Source of the DNA: Collinsella sp.
Lineage (GTDB): Bacteria; Actinomycetota; Coriobacteriia; Coriobacteriales; Coriobacteriaceae
DNA: 64,000 bases
Assembly (NCBI GenBank): GCA_019414245.1
Contig: DXMK01000020.1
Span: 1 to 64,000 of the forward strand
Reading direction: 5' to 3'
This document shows, in pieces, positions 8,215 to 17,727 of this stretch. The translations under genes and the position numbers were made by a program. The number at the start of each line of letters is the position of its first letter. Position 1 is the first letter of the stretch. The notes beneath the pieces are model-generated. The model made no database searches. It saw only the letters and a list, made by a program, of their open reading frames with translations, and was not told where the DNA came from.

Positions 8215-8261
8215 ATATCGCCCTAGTGACAGTTCAATATTGACTATCACTAGGGCGATAT
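8215..8261 (-). promoter_or_regulatory. 15-bp inverted repeat upstream of the XRE gene
   Basis: ATATCGCCCTAGTGA (8215-8229) and TCACTAGGGCGATAT (8247-8261) are perfect complements across 17 nt. It lies between the engB stop and the XRE start on the minus strand. It could be the regulator's operator or a terminator for engB; no T-run follows, which favours an operator. The palindrome also creates a short open frame that should not be taken as a gene. Confidence 0.55.
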
Positions 8262-8289
8262 GCTCAAAAGCTTTTGCCAAGAGCCCTTA

Positions 8290-8886
8290 CTAGAGGCAGG
8301 CCTCGGCAATGCGGCGCTTAAGCTCATCGATGCCGGTGCCGGTCTGGGAGCTTGTGATGATCACGTTCTCGGCCGGAACGTTGAGCTGCTTTTTGATGGC
8401 TGCTGCCTGGCGGGCCTGCTGGGTGCGGCTGAGCTTGTCGGCTTTGGTGAGGCAAACGATAAAGTTGAACTCGTTGCCCTGTAGGTAGTCGATCATGTCG
8501 TGGTCGAGCTTGCTGGGGTCGTGACGAATGTCCACCAGCGAGACCACCAAGTTAAAGCTGCGCTCGGAGTCGAAAAAGTCGCCGATAAGCTCGGCCCAGC
8601 GGTCGCGCTCGGCCTTGGAGCGACGGGCGAAACCGTAACCCGGCAGGTCCACGAAATGCACGTCATCGGCCTCAAAGAAGTTGATGTTGCTCGTCTTGCC
8701 CGGCGTACTGGAAACCTTGACTAGGTTCTTGCGGCCAAATAGCTTGTTCATAATCGACGACTTGCCCACGTTGGAGCGGCCGACAAAGCTCACCTCGGGG
8801 CAGGTGGACTCGGGAATCTGCGAAACCTTGCCATAGCTGGCGACGAACTTGGCAAGCTGGTAGTTAATGGAATCGGCCATGGACAC
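8290..8886 (-). CDS. engB: Ribosome biogenesis GTP-binding protein EngB/YsxC
   Basis: TRAFAC-class GTPase needed for large-subunit ribosome assembly. The 198-residue length fits. Motifs in order: P-loop GRSNVGKSS (about residues 32-40), switch I STPGKTSNINFF with the conserved Thr, DLPGYGFAR (G3), LTKADKLS (G4) and ITSSQTGTG (G5). It starts 32 bp after mtnN on the same strand and is likely co-transcribed with it. Start ATG at 8886 is preceded by AAGGAGTGTCC on the minus strand. Confidence 0.95.
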   Translation of the reverse strand: MSMADSINYQLAKFVASYGKVSQIPESTCPEVSFVGRSNVGKSSIMNKLFGRKNLVKVSSTPGKTSNINFFEADDVHFVDLPGYGFARRSKAERDRWAELIGDFFDSERSFNLVVSLVDIRHDPSKLDHDMIDYLQGNEFNFIVCLTKADKLSRTQQARQAAAIKKQLNVPAENVIITSSQTGTGIDELKRRIAEACL

Positions 8887-8918
8887 TCCTTGGTCGTAGG
8901 TTCTTACAAATAGACGCG

Positions 8919-9659
8919 CTATTGCGCAGCGGCAATGCGGCGGACGATATCGAGCGTAATGTCACTTGCGACACGCGCGTACTCGAACAGATCGAACTCT
9001 CGCTCGCAAATTGCATCGTACGCCTCGTCACAATTATCGCTGATAGCGCGCAACACCAGGCAATCGACACCATTTTTGGTTGCGACATGGGCAATTGCCG
9101 CGCCCTCCATGCCGACACAATCGGCATGCGTCGCCTCGATAGCGTCGTTGCGCATGGTGGCGCCCGTCACAAAGCGGTTACCCGTGGCAATCGTGCCGAC
9201 CAGGAACTGCTTGGTGCCCTCGTTCGAAGCGACTGCATTTTTCGAAGCGTCAACAAACCCACGTCCAGCAAGCACGTCGGCGGCAATATCGACCAGCGCG
9301 GGCGTCGAGCCAAACTCCTCGAGCCCCGGTGCGGACTCGGCGATAAGCGCGGTATCGGTATCCAGATAGCGTAGGCGTTTGCCAATGACCACGTCGTCGA
9401 TATGGAGCTTGGGGTTCAAACCGCCCGCAATGCCCGAAAACACAACAGCCTGCGGAGCATACTTGCTAATGAGGTGCTGTGTTGCAGCGGCGGCGTTCAC
9501 CGTGCCCATGCCCGCCGTTGTGGCGACAACTGTCAGGCCGTCGAGCTCACCGCTCACAACGGTCAAGCCCGCCTCCCGTGCCTCGCAAACGTCGCTCAGC
9601 TCTTCCTTAATCTGCATGATCTCTTTTTCGAGCGCACCGATAATCGCGATGGTAGCCAT
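8919..9659 (-). CDS. mtnN: 5'-methylthioadenosine/S-adenosylhomocysteine nucleosidase
   Basis: Hydrolyses methylthioadenosine and S-adenosylhomocysteine, for SAM by-product recycling. The 246-residue protein opens with IAIIGALEKEIMQI, which holds the conserved active-site Glu, then VVFSGIAGGLNP, the VGMEGAAIAHVA region that binds ribose, and RAISDNCDE with the catalytic Asp. The start taken is the ATG at 9659; a TTG in the same frame lies four codons upstream. It precedes engB by 32 bp. Confidence 0.93.
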   Translation of the reverse strand: MATIAIIGALEKEIMQIKEELSDVCEAREAGLTVVSGELDGLTVVATTAGMGTVNAAAATQHLISKYAPQAVVFSGIAGGLNPKLHIDDVVIGKRLRYLDTDTALIAESAPGLEEFGSTPALVDIAADVLAGRGFVDASKNAVASNEGTKQFLVGTIATGNRFVTGATMRNDAIEATHADCVGMEGAAIAHVATKNGVDCLVLRAISDNCDEAYDAICEREFDLFEYARVASDITLDIVRRIAAAQ

Positions 9660-9737
9660 ACCATTCCCCAAACCTATACGAAATTCTCAACCAAGGTATG
9701 GTACCAGCATTTTGTTTGACCTCGCCAAACGAACACG

Positions 9738-10856
9738 CTAAGCCAGTGCAGCTCGCGTATCAAACAGAGCCTTTGCAATCGCGGCCGTAACCTCGCTCGA
9801 ACGGTCACTCCATGGCATCGATGTCATGACGCTCATGACATAGGTACGGCCATCGATGTCGATGAGGCCTGCATCGCATGTCGAATAGTAACCATCCTCG
9901 CTAATCCAGCCTGCCTTGTTGCGCACCAAAACCTGCTCGTCCGCAATGCCATCGCGAATAAACGAGCGCGATGTTGATGTCAGAAGGCCCGACAACCACT
10001 GTGAAGTCTCGGTATCCATGCTCAGATACTCGCTCATCTCACGCCATAACCTCGCAGAAGTGCGCGGGCAGTAGGTCGGAAAATCACTCATCGGATCCAG
10101 TGCCGTATCGTAACCGATGCCAAGACCGACAATCCAATCCTCGTAACCGACACGGTCAAACGCCGCACGTAACGCAATAAACGAATCGTTGTCTGAATAA
10201 ACGACCGCGGCCTCGATCAAGTCGTGTACCGTCTGCCAACCCATGTTGTAGCCACCATAGGTGCCAAGGAAGTCATCGAGTGAAACCTGGCCCGTCTCGA
10301 CCAGAGATTCGCAGATGTACAACGCATAGAGTGCCTTGTAGCTACTCGCACCGTACACCTCGACATCAGCGTTATACGTCACGCCCTTACCGCTCGACAG
10401 GTCGTAAAACACCACGCCCACATCGCCCAGCTCCTGCGCCTGGTCAAGCGCATTCTGGAGTGCGGCGAGGTTCTCATCCTCCAGGGCGAGGATCTGGTCA
10501 TCAACCAGTGAGAAGGTCTGCACGGTATCGCCTGAGGGAATATCGTTAAAGTCCGCCTTCGAAAGCCCCGTCTTGAGGTTCGCTGTCGACAGGGTTTGAC
10601 TTGCGGTGACTTTAGATTCAGAGACCTTTTTGTTTTGCGTCTGTACCGTTGACGCATCTGAATGTGCCATTCGCTCCGATGCGTAGGTTTTGGCGGTAAT
10701 TCCGAGGATAATAACCGCCGACGTTAGCATCCCAATGGCGGCAATCTTCCTCACGCGGATGCGAGTGTCGGCAAGGCCACACGAAGACGTGTCCTTCGTC
10801 TTATATCTGCTGCCATGCTGCGGCACATACTCGTCCCGCGATGCGATGTTTCGCAC
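9738..10856 (-). CDS. Membrane-anchored serine hydrolase, class A beta-lactamase fold
   Basis: The 372-residue protein has a short cytoplasmic N-terminus, one hydrophobic segment at about residues 37-54 (IAAIGMLTSAVIILGITA), a spacer rich in Ser/Thr/Lys, then a serine hydrolase domain. Class A beta-lactamase motifs are visible: Ser161-x-x-Lys164 (SSYK) and SDN at 211-213; the KTG position is replaced by RNKAGW. It may be a peptidoglycan-active or penicillin-interacting enzyme rather than a true beta-lactamase, since gut relatives commonly lack proven resistance activity. It stands 78 bp upstream of mtnN with its own leader. Confidence 0.8.
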   Translation of the reverse strand: MRNIASRDEYVPQHGSRYKTKDTSSCGLADTRIRVRKIAAIGMLTSAVIILGITAKTYASERMAHSDASTVQTQNKKVSESKVTASQTLSTANLKTGLSKADFNDIPSGDTVQTFSLVDDQILALEDENLAALQNALDQAQELGDVGVVFYDLSSGKGVTYNADVEVYGASSYKALYALYICESLVETGQVSLDDFLGTYGGYNMGWQTVHDLIEAAVVYSDNDSFIALRAAFDRVGYEDWIVGLGIGYDTALDPMSDFPTYCPRTSARLWREMSEYLSMDTETSQWLSGLLTSTSRSFIRDGIADEQVLVRNKAGWISEDGYYSTCDAGLIDIDGRTYVMSVMTSMPWSDRSSEVTAAIAKALFDTRAALA

Positions 10857-11057
10857 GTGGTCTCCTGACTGCTACCGTTTATATACGAGCAGCATGATAC
10901 CGAGCAGGTATTTCTTTCCAAAGATATTCAGCGGCGTTTAAGGTGTCTTTAAAGAAACCACAAGCGTATTTATCCAAATGGCACGATTCTGTTGCGCATC
11001 TCACCGCAACCTTGACCAGTCTTTTTGGGACGGGGCTCTTTGGCAATCAACTTGGTG

Positions 11058-11103
11058 CCCAGGGGCGCTCATTTAAGTCTGTCCCCAATGAGTGCCCTTG
11101 GGG
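11058..11103 (-). terminator. Hairpin 3' of pflA with CTGTCC-type loop
   Basis: GGCGCTCATT (11064-11073) pairs with AATGAGTGCC (11087-11096), extended by imperfect CCCAGGGG/CCCTTGGGG flanks. The loop is TAAGTCTGTCCCC. It lies 16 bp past the pflA stop. The loop word recurs in four other hairpins in this window. Confidence 0.65.
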
Positions 11104-11118
11104 AGCGAAAATGGCTCG

Positions 11119-11937
11119 CTAGCCGATGGCGTTTTTGAGTTCCGCGCGGCGCTTTTTCATGCCCGTCATGACGGCGTTGCGCAGCTCGGGCATGCGCGCG
11201 GTATCCATCTGGGGCACGCCCTCGAGCTTATAGGGAATGCCCAGTTGCTCGTACTTGACGACACCCATCGTATGATACGGCAGCATCTCTAAACCCACCA
11301 CGTTGTGCCATGGAGCGATGAGGCGACCGAGCTTCTCGCACTCCTCCACCGTATCGGTGATACCCGGCACCACCACGTGGCGAATAACAACCTTAATCTT
11401 GCGACGTGCCAGCTCATCGCCAAACGCCAGAATGCGTGCGGGATCGCAACCGGTCAGCTTTTTATGCTCGGCCGGATCGGCATGCTTAATATCGAGCAGT
11501 ACCATGTCGGTCTCGTTGAGAACAGTATCGAACTTCTCGGGATGGTTGGGGTCAAACGCATAGCCGCAGCTGTCGAGGCAGGTATGCACGCGGCCATCGG
11601 GGTTGTTGTGCATTGCACGGAACAGGTCGGCTAAAAACGCGGGCTGCAAGAGCGGCTCGCCGCCGGACACCGTAATACCGCCGCTGCGGTAAAACTCATG
11701 GTTGCTCTGGAACTCGTCCATCAGGTGCTCGACGGTCACCATGGTGCCGCCGCTAACCGACCAGGTATCGGGGTTGTGGCAATACGCACAGCGCATGGGG
11801 CAGCCCTGAACAAACACCACAAAGCGGATGCCGGGTCCATCGACCGTTCCCATCGTCTCAATCGAATGTACGCGGCCCAGGGCAAACGCAGAGTCCTCGG
11901 GACGAGCGTCCACACCCTCGAGCGTCATCTCAGCCAT
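11119..11937 (-). CDS. pflA: Pyruvate formate-lyase activating enzyme
   Basis: Radical SAM enzyme that abstracts hydrogen from the glycyl residue of pyruvate formate-lyase. The motif CPMRCAYCHNPDTW carries the CxxxCxxC iron-sulfur ligands. TVDGPGIRFVVFVQG and the later GGITVSGGEPLLQP are diagnostic. The start chosen, the ATG at 11937, follows AAGGTAGCGGGA; an ATG at 11958 is also in frame. The gene is about 7 kb from the lyase genes at 19-21.6 kb, rather than next to them as in many bacteria. Length 272 residues. Confidence 0.92.
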   Translation of the reverse strand: MAEMTLEGVDARPEDSAFALGRVHSIETMGTVDGPGIRFVVFVQGCPMRCAYCHNPDTWSVSGGTMVTVEHLMDEFQSNHEFYRSGGITVSGGEPLLQPAFLADLFRAMHNNPDGRVHTCLDSCGYAFDPNHPEKFDTVLNETDMVLLDIKHADPAEHKKLTGCDPARILAFGDELARRKIKVVIRHVVVPGITDTVEECEKLGRLIAPWHNVVGLEMLPYHTMGVVKYEQLGIPYKLEGVPQMDTARMPELRNAVMTGMKKRRAELKNAIG

Positions 11938-12123
11938 TCCCGCTACCTTGCCTCTCATTGGTTTTAGCTACATAAATGCCAGAATCATTCTAGCCCATAC
12001 GCATGATGGCGAAACGGTTTAGCGGTCAATTGGGTTGTCCTATTTGGCCCTACGCAAGAGCGGCGGGAAGGTTATCGCAACCCGCCCGCCGCTGAGGCAA
12101 TAGAAATCGATAGACGCCAGACC

Positions 12124-12978
12124 TTACGCCTTAAGCGTGAGCACCGCACCGAAGGCGGTCGGGCCGCAATGGCTCGAGATGACGCCGCCGACCTGAGTCC
12201 AGGTAATGTCCTTAAAGCCCAGGTCGTGCGCATAGACTTCCATGTCGTCGCGCAGCTCCTGGGAAAGGCCTACCGAATACGCCAGGCCAATGTGCGAGTA
12301 GTCAATCTCGCCCTTCGCAACCATGTGGTCAATAAAGGCGCGGGCGCACTTGAGCATAGAGCCGCGGAACTTCTTGGTTGCCACGAACTTGCCGCCCGTC
12401 ACCTCAATGCAGGGCTTAATCTTGAGCAGGTGGGCGCCAAGGAATGCCACGTTGGACAGACGACCGCCCGCCTTAAGGAAGGCTAGGTCGGTAGGAACAA
12501 AGCCCAGCAGCACACGGTCCATGACGGAATTCGTAAATGCAAAGATTTCGTCGACGGTGGCATCGGGGTGGGCCTCGATGTATTTGGCGGTCTCGACGAC
12601 GACGAGCGACTGGCCCACCGAGACAAAGCGCGTGTCCATGGAGAACACGTAGTCGCGGCCCTTAGCTGCAATCTTGGAGGACTGATGCGAGCAGGTCGTG
12701 GCCTCGGAGTACGCGAGATGCAGAATAGTCGCGTCGGGCTGCTCGGCATGGATACGGTCATACACGTGAGCAAAATCCGCAGGCGCGCAGCCACTCGTCT
12801 TAGGCATAACACCGAGCTCGTTGCAGCGCGAGTAAATCTCGAGCGGATCGATCGAACCGTCCTCGACGGTCTCGTCACCAATCGTGACATGCATGGGCAC
12901 GCGCACGATGCCGTAGCGCTCGCAGAGCTCCGGCGTCACATCCGACCCAGACTCAACCACGATTACGTACTTGCCCAT
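12124..12978 (-). CDS. DegV family fatty-acid-binding protein
   Basis: The 284-residue protein starts MGKYVIVVESGSDVTPELCE and carries the DegV pattern with VPMHVTIGDE, MPKTSGCAP and LHLAYSEATTCSHQS. Family members bind a fatty acid, and those partnered with a fatty acid kinase deliver acyl groups for phospholipid synthesis. No kinase gene is nearby. The ATG at 12978 is chosen on alignment; an extension to 13089 in the same frame lacks family sequence. Start confidence is moderate because the upstream region has only a weak ribosome-binding site. Confidence 0.88.
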   Translation of the reverse strand: MGKYVIVVESGSDVTPELCERYGIVRVPMHVTIGDETVEDGSIDPLEIYSRCNELGVMPKTSGCAPADFAHVYDRIHAEQPDATILHLAYSEATTCSHQSSKIAAKGRDYVFSMDTRFVSVGQSLVVVETAKYIEAHPDATVDEIFAFTNSVMDRVLLGFVPTDLAFLKAGGRLSNVAFLGAHLLKIKPCIEVTGGKFVATKKFRGSMLKCARAFIDHMVAKGEIDYSHIGLAYSVGLSQELRDDMEVYAHDLGFKDITWTQVGGVISSHCGPTAFGAVLTLKA

Positions 12979-13254
12979 TATTATCACGACCCATCTCAAC
13001 ATTGGCTTTTCAATACATGGCACGCGCCGCCGCACTGCTGCACAACAGCGTCCAAGCGCCAAAGAGACGCCGTCCCTTGCACACAACAAAGGACAGCGTC
13101 TCCCTGGAAAACTCCGTGCTTAATTGAGATTTTACACGGTTTATAAATGAGTGTTACTTACTCCGCAAACGGTAGCTATACACGATAAACGGTAGTTCGC
13201 TGCGGCAACTGCGACACATTCCACCCGGCAAGTCCAATCGTGCTCCACGCACGG

Positions 13255-14703
13255 TTAATGCGCGAGGCGGTAGAAATTCATCGATGCCGCACCCTCGGCA
13301 TGCAACCCCATCGCCGAAACCGCCGGCGAATAGGTACGGCTCGTAAGTGCCGCCTCGCCGCTGTTGGCAAAAATCTCGACCATCGTAGTGTCCGAAAGCA
13401 CGCGCAGGTCGCGAAGCTCGCTGAGCTCGATCGACCTTTGGTCGCGCCCATAGCCTTCGTCACCCATGTCGAGGGTAAGCATCCCGTCCGCATAACGTAC
13501 AAAGACACCCTTGCGGATTTCGAGCTCGACCATCTTGGCGCCCTCACAGGAAACCACAAGATCAAACAGGCGTCCCGGCTCCTCAACGGTTTCACCGCCT
13601 GTCGCGCGAACGCAGTCGCCGCGCATCCTCTCAATCTCGTGCGCCGGCTGCTGGCAGAGCTTACCATCGCGCATGCTCAGCTCTCGCGGCACCGTCAACG
13701 CGCACTGCCACCCGCGCGCCACCGTCGGGTTTTCTGCCGTCGCATCGGGGCAACCCGACCATCCGATCATCAAACGCCGGCCTGCAGCATCCTCAAAGGA
13801 CTGCGGAGCATAGAAATCAAAACCGGCATCGACCATCGGGGGCATGCCCTGCCCGACGATTTTAAAGCTCGGCGCCTCCCAATCGGCCTCGATGGGGAAC
13901 CACACGCACTGATGCGGATTGCGGTAACGCCAACCATCGGCAGGCACACCCTGCGGACAGCAAACGAGAATAAGCTCGCCATCGAGCTCAAACAGATCGG
14001 GGCACTCCCACATAAAGCCAAACTTCTCGCCCAACTCAATGCGCGTCGCATAGCTCCAGTCCTCAAGATTGCGCGAGGTATAGACAAGCACGCAGCCACG
14101 GTCGTCTTTCGTACGAGCGCCCAGAACCATGTAGTAGATACCATCGTGCTCAAGGATCTTGGGGTCGCGCACGTGCGTACCGATATCGTCGGGGTAATTG
14201 ACCGGTCCAACAGCTATGCACTTCTCGCCCAATTCGTCGGGATTCTCGGCAACCATATGAATCTGGTTTTGCTCACGGCCCGTCAACACGTAGTCGTAAT
14301 CATCGCGGTCAAAATGCTTGACGTTGCCGGTATAGAAGTAGTGAATCTTGCCATCGCGTACAAAGGCAGAACCAGAATACGCTCCGTTCGAATCCAAATC
14401 GGAATCGGGGAACAGCACAGGGCCGTGATTCTCGTACGTCACAAAATCCTTTGTCGTCAGATGGTTCCAAAGCACTGGACCGCCATGCGCAGCATCGAAC
14501 GGGTCGTATTGATGATAGATGTGATACGTATCACCAATCTGAACCAAACCGTTGGGGTCGTTGAGCCAGCCAAGCTCAGGCTCCACATGGAACAGGAGCC
14601 TATCGGGGTCGGACGCGATGCGACCAGCCGTCTCATCCTGTCCGGCACGCCACTGCTCATAGTCCGCGCGTGTCACCTTATTTTTTTGATTAAACATCGC
14701 CAT
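13255..14703 (-). CDS. scrB: Glycoside hydrolase family 32, sucrose-6-phosphate hydrolase type
   Basis: Cleaves a beta-fructosyl bond, most likely in sucrose-6-phosphate delivered by the adjacent PTS. The 482-residue protein has the three GH32 hallmarks: WLNDPNG with nucleophile Asp49, THVRDPK (transition-state Asp) and WECPDLFEL (acid/base Glu). A C-terminal beta-sandwich follows from about residue 340. It is the last gene of the sucrose set, 95 bp after the PTS gene. The ATG at 14703 is taken; a second ATG two codons later is possible. Confidence 0.9.
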   Translation of the reverse strand: MAMFNQKNKVTRADYEQWRAGQDETAGRIASDPDRLLFHVEPELGWLNDPNGLVQIGDTYHIYHQYDPFDAAHGGPVLWNHLTTKDFVTYENHGPVLFPDSDLDSNGAYSGSAFVRDGKIHYFYTGNVKHFDRDDYDYVLTGREQNQIHMVAENPDELGEKCIAVGPVNYPDDIGTHVRDPKILEHDGIYYMVLGARTKDDRGCVLVYTSRNLEDWSYATRIELGEKFGFMWECPDLFELDGELILVCCPQGVPADGWRYRNPHQCVWFPIEADWEAPSFKIVGQGMPPMVDAGFDFYAPQSFEDAAGRRLMIGWSGCPDATAENPTVARGWQCALTVPRELSMRDGKLCQQPAHEIERMRGDCVRATGGETVEEPGRLFDLVVSCEGAKMVELEIRKGVFVRYADGMLTLDMGDEGYGRDQRSIELSELRDLRVLSDTTMVEIFANSGEAALTSRTYSPAVSAMGLHAEGAASMNFYRLAH

Positions 14704-14798
14704 TGACTTTCTCGTCTATAGGGAAGGACGCTCGACTCGCACGAGCCGAGCGCCCTTCCTCAAATGGACTTATCCGCACATTACGCTGAACGGCTCAA

Positions 14799-16250
14799 CT
14801 AGAAGCTGACATCGAAGCCAGCACCAGCGCCCTCTTCATCGGTGGTCGGAACGCCCTTTGCCTTGTTGTAGGCAAAGATCAAGACGATCGGCACGATAAA
14901 GGCGATAAGATTACCAGCCACATACCACACGAGGGTCTCGGGCGTGACGATGAGCAGGCCAAGCACGCCGGTCAGACCCTGACCGATAGCGCGCACCTCA
15001 AAGAGTTTCACGAAGGCACCGCCGCAGCCTGCACCGATGCATGCGCAGATGAACGGAATAATCGAGTAGCGCATGTTTGCAGCAAAGATAGCGGGCTCGG
15101 AGATACCGACCAGCGTCGGGATAAAGGACGACATGCAGATGTTGCGCTCTTTGGAATGCTTCTTATGAATGAGGTACATGCCGATGGCGCCGCCGCCCTG
15201 GGCGATGATGGAAACCGACCAGATGGCCTGGATGTAGTTGAAGCCAGTCGTGGCAACAAGGTTTGCCTCGATACCCTGGATGAACTGATGCGTACCGGTA
15301 ACGACGAGCGGCTGCAGGAACGCGGCGAAGACAAAGGCACCAAAGACACCCATCCTGTTGTACAGGATATCGATTACGCCGGCGAGGACGTCACCGATCA
15401 GGTTACCGAGCGGGCCGAACACGGTGAACAGGGCGACGTTAGCAAGAATCAGGGTAACGGTCGGGACAAAGACGAACGAAACGACCTCGGGGATGTACTT
15501 CTGGGCAATCTTTTCGACCTTGGCCATAAACCAGGCAGTCAGGATTGCAGGGAACACGCCGCCCTGGAAAGCAACCATGGGAATGGATAGCGGACCAAAG
15601 TTCCAGTACTCAGCACCCGTCGGGTCCATAACGAACGTGTTGCGGTTCATAAGGCTCGGGTGAACCATGACGATACCGACGAGGATGCCCAGGATCGGGT
15701 TACCGCCAAAACGCTTGACCGCGCTGTACATAACCAGGACAGGCAGGTAGTCGAACGTGGTGGCGATAATGGCAAAGAAGCTTGCGAGGTTCTTGAGGAA
15801 CTCGCTGTGATCGGCGAGGCTGCCTTCCATGCCAAAGAGGCCGTTGGCAACGATCAGCGACTTAAGGCCGATGATGATTGCAGCGCCGACGAAGGCAGGA
15901 ATGATGGGGATAAAGATATCCGAGAATACCTTGAGGACCGAGAAGAACTTGCCCTTCTTGTCCGCCTCGGCGCCCTTGACCTCGGAAGCACTGATCTCCT
16001 TAACGCCCGTCAGAGCCATAAACTCATCGTAAACCTTGTTGACGGTACCGGTACCGAAGATGATCATGAGCTGGCCGCTGTTGTACAGCACGCCCTTGAC
16101 GCCATCGATGTTCTCGAGCTCGGCCTTGTTGTATTTGCTCGTATCCTTGAGCACCAGACGCAGACGGGTCACGCAATGCGTGGCGCCCTCGATGTTCTCC
16201 AGTCCGCCGACGTTGTCGACGACTTGCTGGGACACTGCCTTGTAGTCCAT
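14799..16250 (-). CDS. PTS sucrose-type EIIBC permease
   Basis: Phosphotransferase-system transporter combining IIB and IIC domains. The IIB domain has the phosphorylated Cys26 in EGATHCVTRLRL. After a linker near residue 90-105 come about ten hydrophobic helices of the glucose/sucrose IIC superfamily. It lacks an attached IIA domain, so a IIA from elsewhere in the genome (for example a glucose-type IIA) is expected. The ATG at 16250 follows GGAGAGGAAC. It sits 45 bp after the upstream GH32 gene and before scrB. Context indicates sucrose or short fructooligosaccharides as substrate. Confidence 0.9.
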   Translation of the reverse strand: MDYKAVSQQVVDNVGGLENIEGATHCVTRLRLVLKDTSKYNKAELENIDGVKGVLYNSGQLMIIFGTGTVNKVYDEFMALTGVKEISASEVKGAEADKKGKFFSVLKVFSDIFIPIIPAFVGAAIIIGLKSLIVANGLFGMEGSLADHSEFLKNLASFFAIIATTFDYLPVLVMYSAVKRFGGNPILGILVGIVMVHPSLMNRNTFVMDPTGAEYWNFGPLSIPMVAFQGGVFPAILTAWFMAKVEKIAQKYIPEVVSFVFVPTVTLILANVALFTVFGPLGNLIGDVLAGVIDILYNRMGVFGAFVFAAFLQPLVVTGTHQFIQGIEANLVATTGFNYIQAIWSVSIIAQGGGAIGMYLIHKKHSKERNICMSSFIPTLVGISEPAIFAANMRYSIIPFICACIGAGCGGAFVKLFEVRAIGQGLTGVLGLLIVTPETLVWYVAGNLIAFIVPIVLIFAYNKAKGVPTTDEEGAGAGFDVSF

Positions 16251-16295
16251 GTTCCTCTCCATTCCTTTTCTAAATCATAAAACGGTTCGTTGCCG

Positions 16296-17678
16296 CTACA
16301 GAGACGCGATCGTTGCGTTTGCGCACTTGAGCGCACCGTCGGTGACGGTAAGCGCCACACCCTGGCCCTGCTTGTTGCAGAAGCGAGCGTTGAGCGCAAC
16401 ATCATCGACAAAGATGGTCGCGATGTCGTCGTCGACGACCAGACGCACATGGTGAGTGCCCTCGCCCTTAAAGAACAACGGACGCTCGAGGCCCATGTTG
16501 TTGACCTGGAACCACGGATACTGGGGGGCCGCCGTAAACTCGAGTTTGCCCTCACGCAGGTTGGCGCGGAACTCATAGGCAAGACCGGACTCGGCGTCCT
16601 CGGCAAGCTTCACCGAGAAGCCGGCAGCGTCACCGGCGAGCTCGATGTCGGCGTCGAGCATATAGGTAGAACCGGCATCCGCGGCGAGCACCTGCTCGAC
16701 CTTGCCCGACTCGCACGAAAGCTCAAAGGCCTCGACTGCCTTAGCCTCGCCAAAGGCGCCAAGCATGCTGTCGGGAAGCTTGGTGCCGAGCGTTCCGTCG
16801 GCACGCTGAACGATCTCGAGAGGCATAAAAGTGCCACCCCACAGGTAAGAGCTGGGGTCGCCGCCCTCGTCGCGCGTAGGAACCCAACCAAAGAGAACGC
16901 GGCGCTCGCCGTCAAATGCGGTACGTGCAGCATAGTACGCGCGGCCATCGAAGGAATCGTCCGCAGGAGTGATCCAAGGACCGTTGATAGAGCGAGACAT
17001 GCGGTAACGGGTCTTGTTGCCATCACTGTACTCAGAGAACACCAGATACCACCAGTCGCCCATCTTAAAGAGATCAGGCATCTCGAACATGGTGTACAGG
17101 CCCGGATTCCACCAGTCGCCCTGGAACTCCCAGGCATCCAGGTCCTTGGAGGTGAACTTGACCAGACGACCGGTCATCAGACGCTTGTCCTCGCCCACAC
17201 GCGTGCCGAGGATGAGCATGTACTCTTCGTTCTCCTCATCCCAAAGAACAAAGGGATCGCGCCAGTTGCGGTCATCGTAACCCTCCTGGGGCGGAAGCAG
17301 CGTCTCGGCGATGTTCTTCTCCCACTTGACGGCGTCGTCACTCGTTGCGTGAAGAAGAACCTGCTTCATCAAGCGCGCGCGGACCTTATCGCGATTGCAA
17401 CCAGTGTAGAGCGCATGGTACTTGTCGCCCACCTTAAACACTGTGCCGGCATAAACATACTGGTCGACTTCCTCGTCGCCGCCACGCTCAAGGCTCTCGC
17501 CAAAGTCCTTGTAGTTGACGAAATCCTTGGTCGTCGCGAGTGCCCAGCCAAACGGCTCTCCGAAAGGTCCGGGGTTACGCGTGTCACGCTGATGATAGAG
17601 ATAGAACGTGCCGTCCTCGCCGTACGGCATGATGTCGCCTACCCAAATTCCCTCAGGCTGGTAATACACCTTGTGCAT
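16296..17678 (-). CDS. Divergent GH32-like beta-fructosidase
   Basis: A 460-residue family 32-like glycosidase. Instead of the usual WMNDPNG block it reads GIWVGDIMPYG near residues 10-20, which keeps the Asp but loses the Asn and Pro-Asn-Gly context. The RDP motif (NWRDPFVLW) and the EMPDLF motif with the putative acid/base Glu are intact. The C-terminal domain contains the beta-sandwich pattern. First gene after the operator cluster at 17.7-17.8 kb and 45 bp before the PTS gene. Substrate could be a fructan or a modified sucrose. The ATG at 17678 (MHKVYYQPEG) follows AAAGGAAGTCTCGG. Confidence 0.82.
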   Translation of the reverse strand: MHKVYYQPEGIWVGDIMPYGEDGTFYLYHQRDTRNPGPFGEPFGWALATTKDFVNYKDFGESLERGGDEEVDQYVYAGTVFKVGDKYHALYTGCNRDKVRARLMKQVLLHATSDDAVKWEKNIAETLLPPQEGYDDRNWRDPFVLWDEENEEYMLILGTRVGEDKRLMTGRLVKFTSKDLDAWEFQGDWWNPGLYTMFEMPDLFKMGDWWYLVFSEYSDGNKTRYRMSRSINGPWITPADDSFDGRAYYAARTAFDGERRVLFGWVPTRDEGGDPSSYLWGGTFMPLEIVQRADGTLGTKLPDSMLGAFGEAKAVEAFELSCESGKVEQVLAADAGSTYMLDADIELAGDAAGFSVKLAEDAESGLAYEFRANLREGKLEFTAAPQYPWFQVNNMGLERPLFFKGEGTHHVRLVVDDDIATIFVDDVALNARFCNKQGQGVALTVTDGALKCANATIASL

Positions 17679-17727
17679 CCGAGACTTCCTTTCCCACAAG
17701 ATACTAACTCGGTACAACTGCAAGATA

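Noticed and set aside
8023..8280. An 85-codon frame upstream of and overlapping the XRE gene
   Set aside because: Its first part is just the translation of the 15-bp palindrome and the rest overlaps the XRE gene out of frame. I considered it as an antitoxin partner but found no support.
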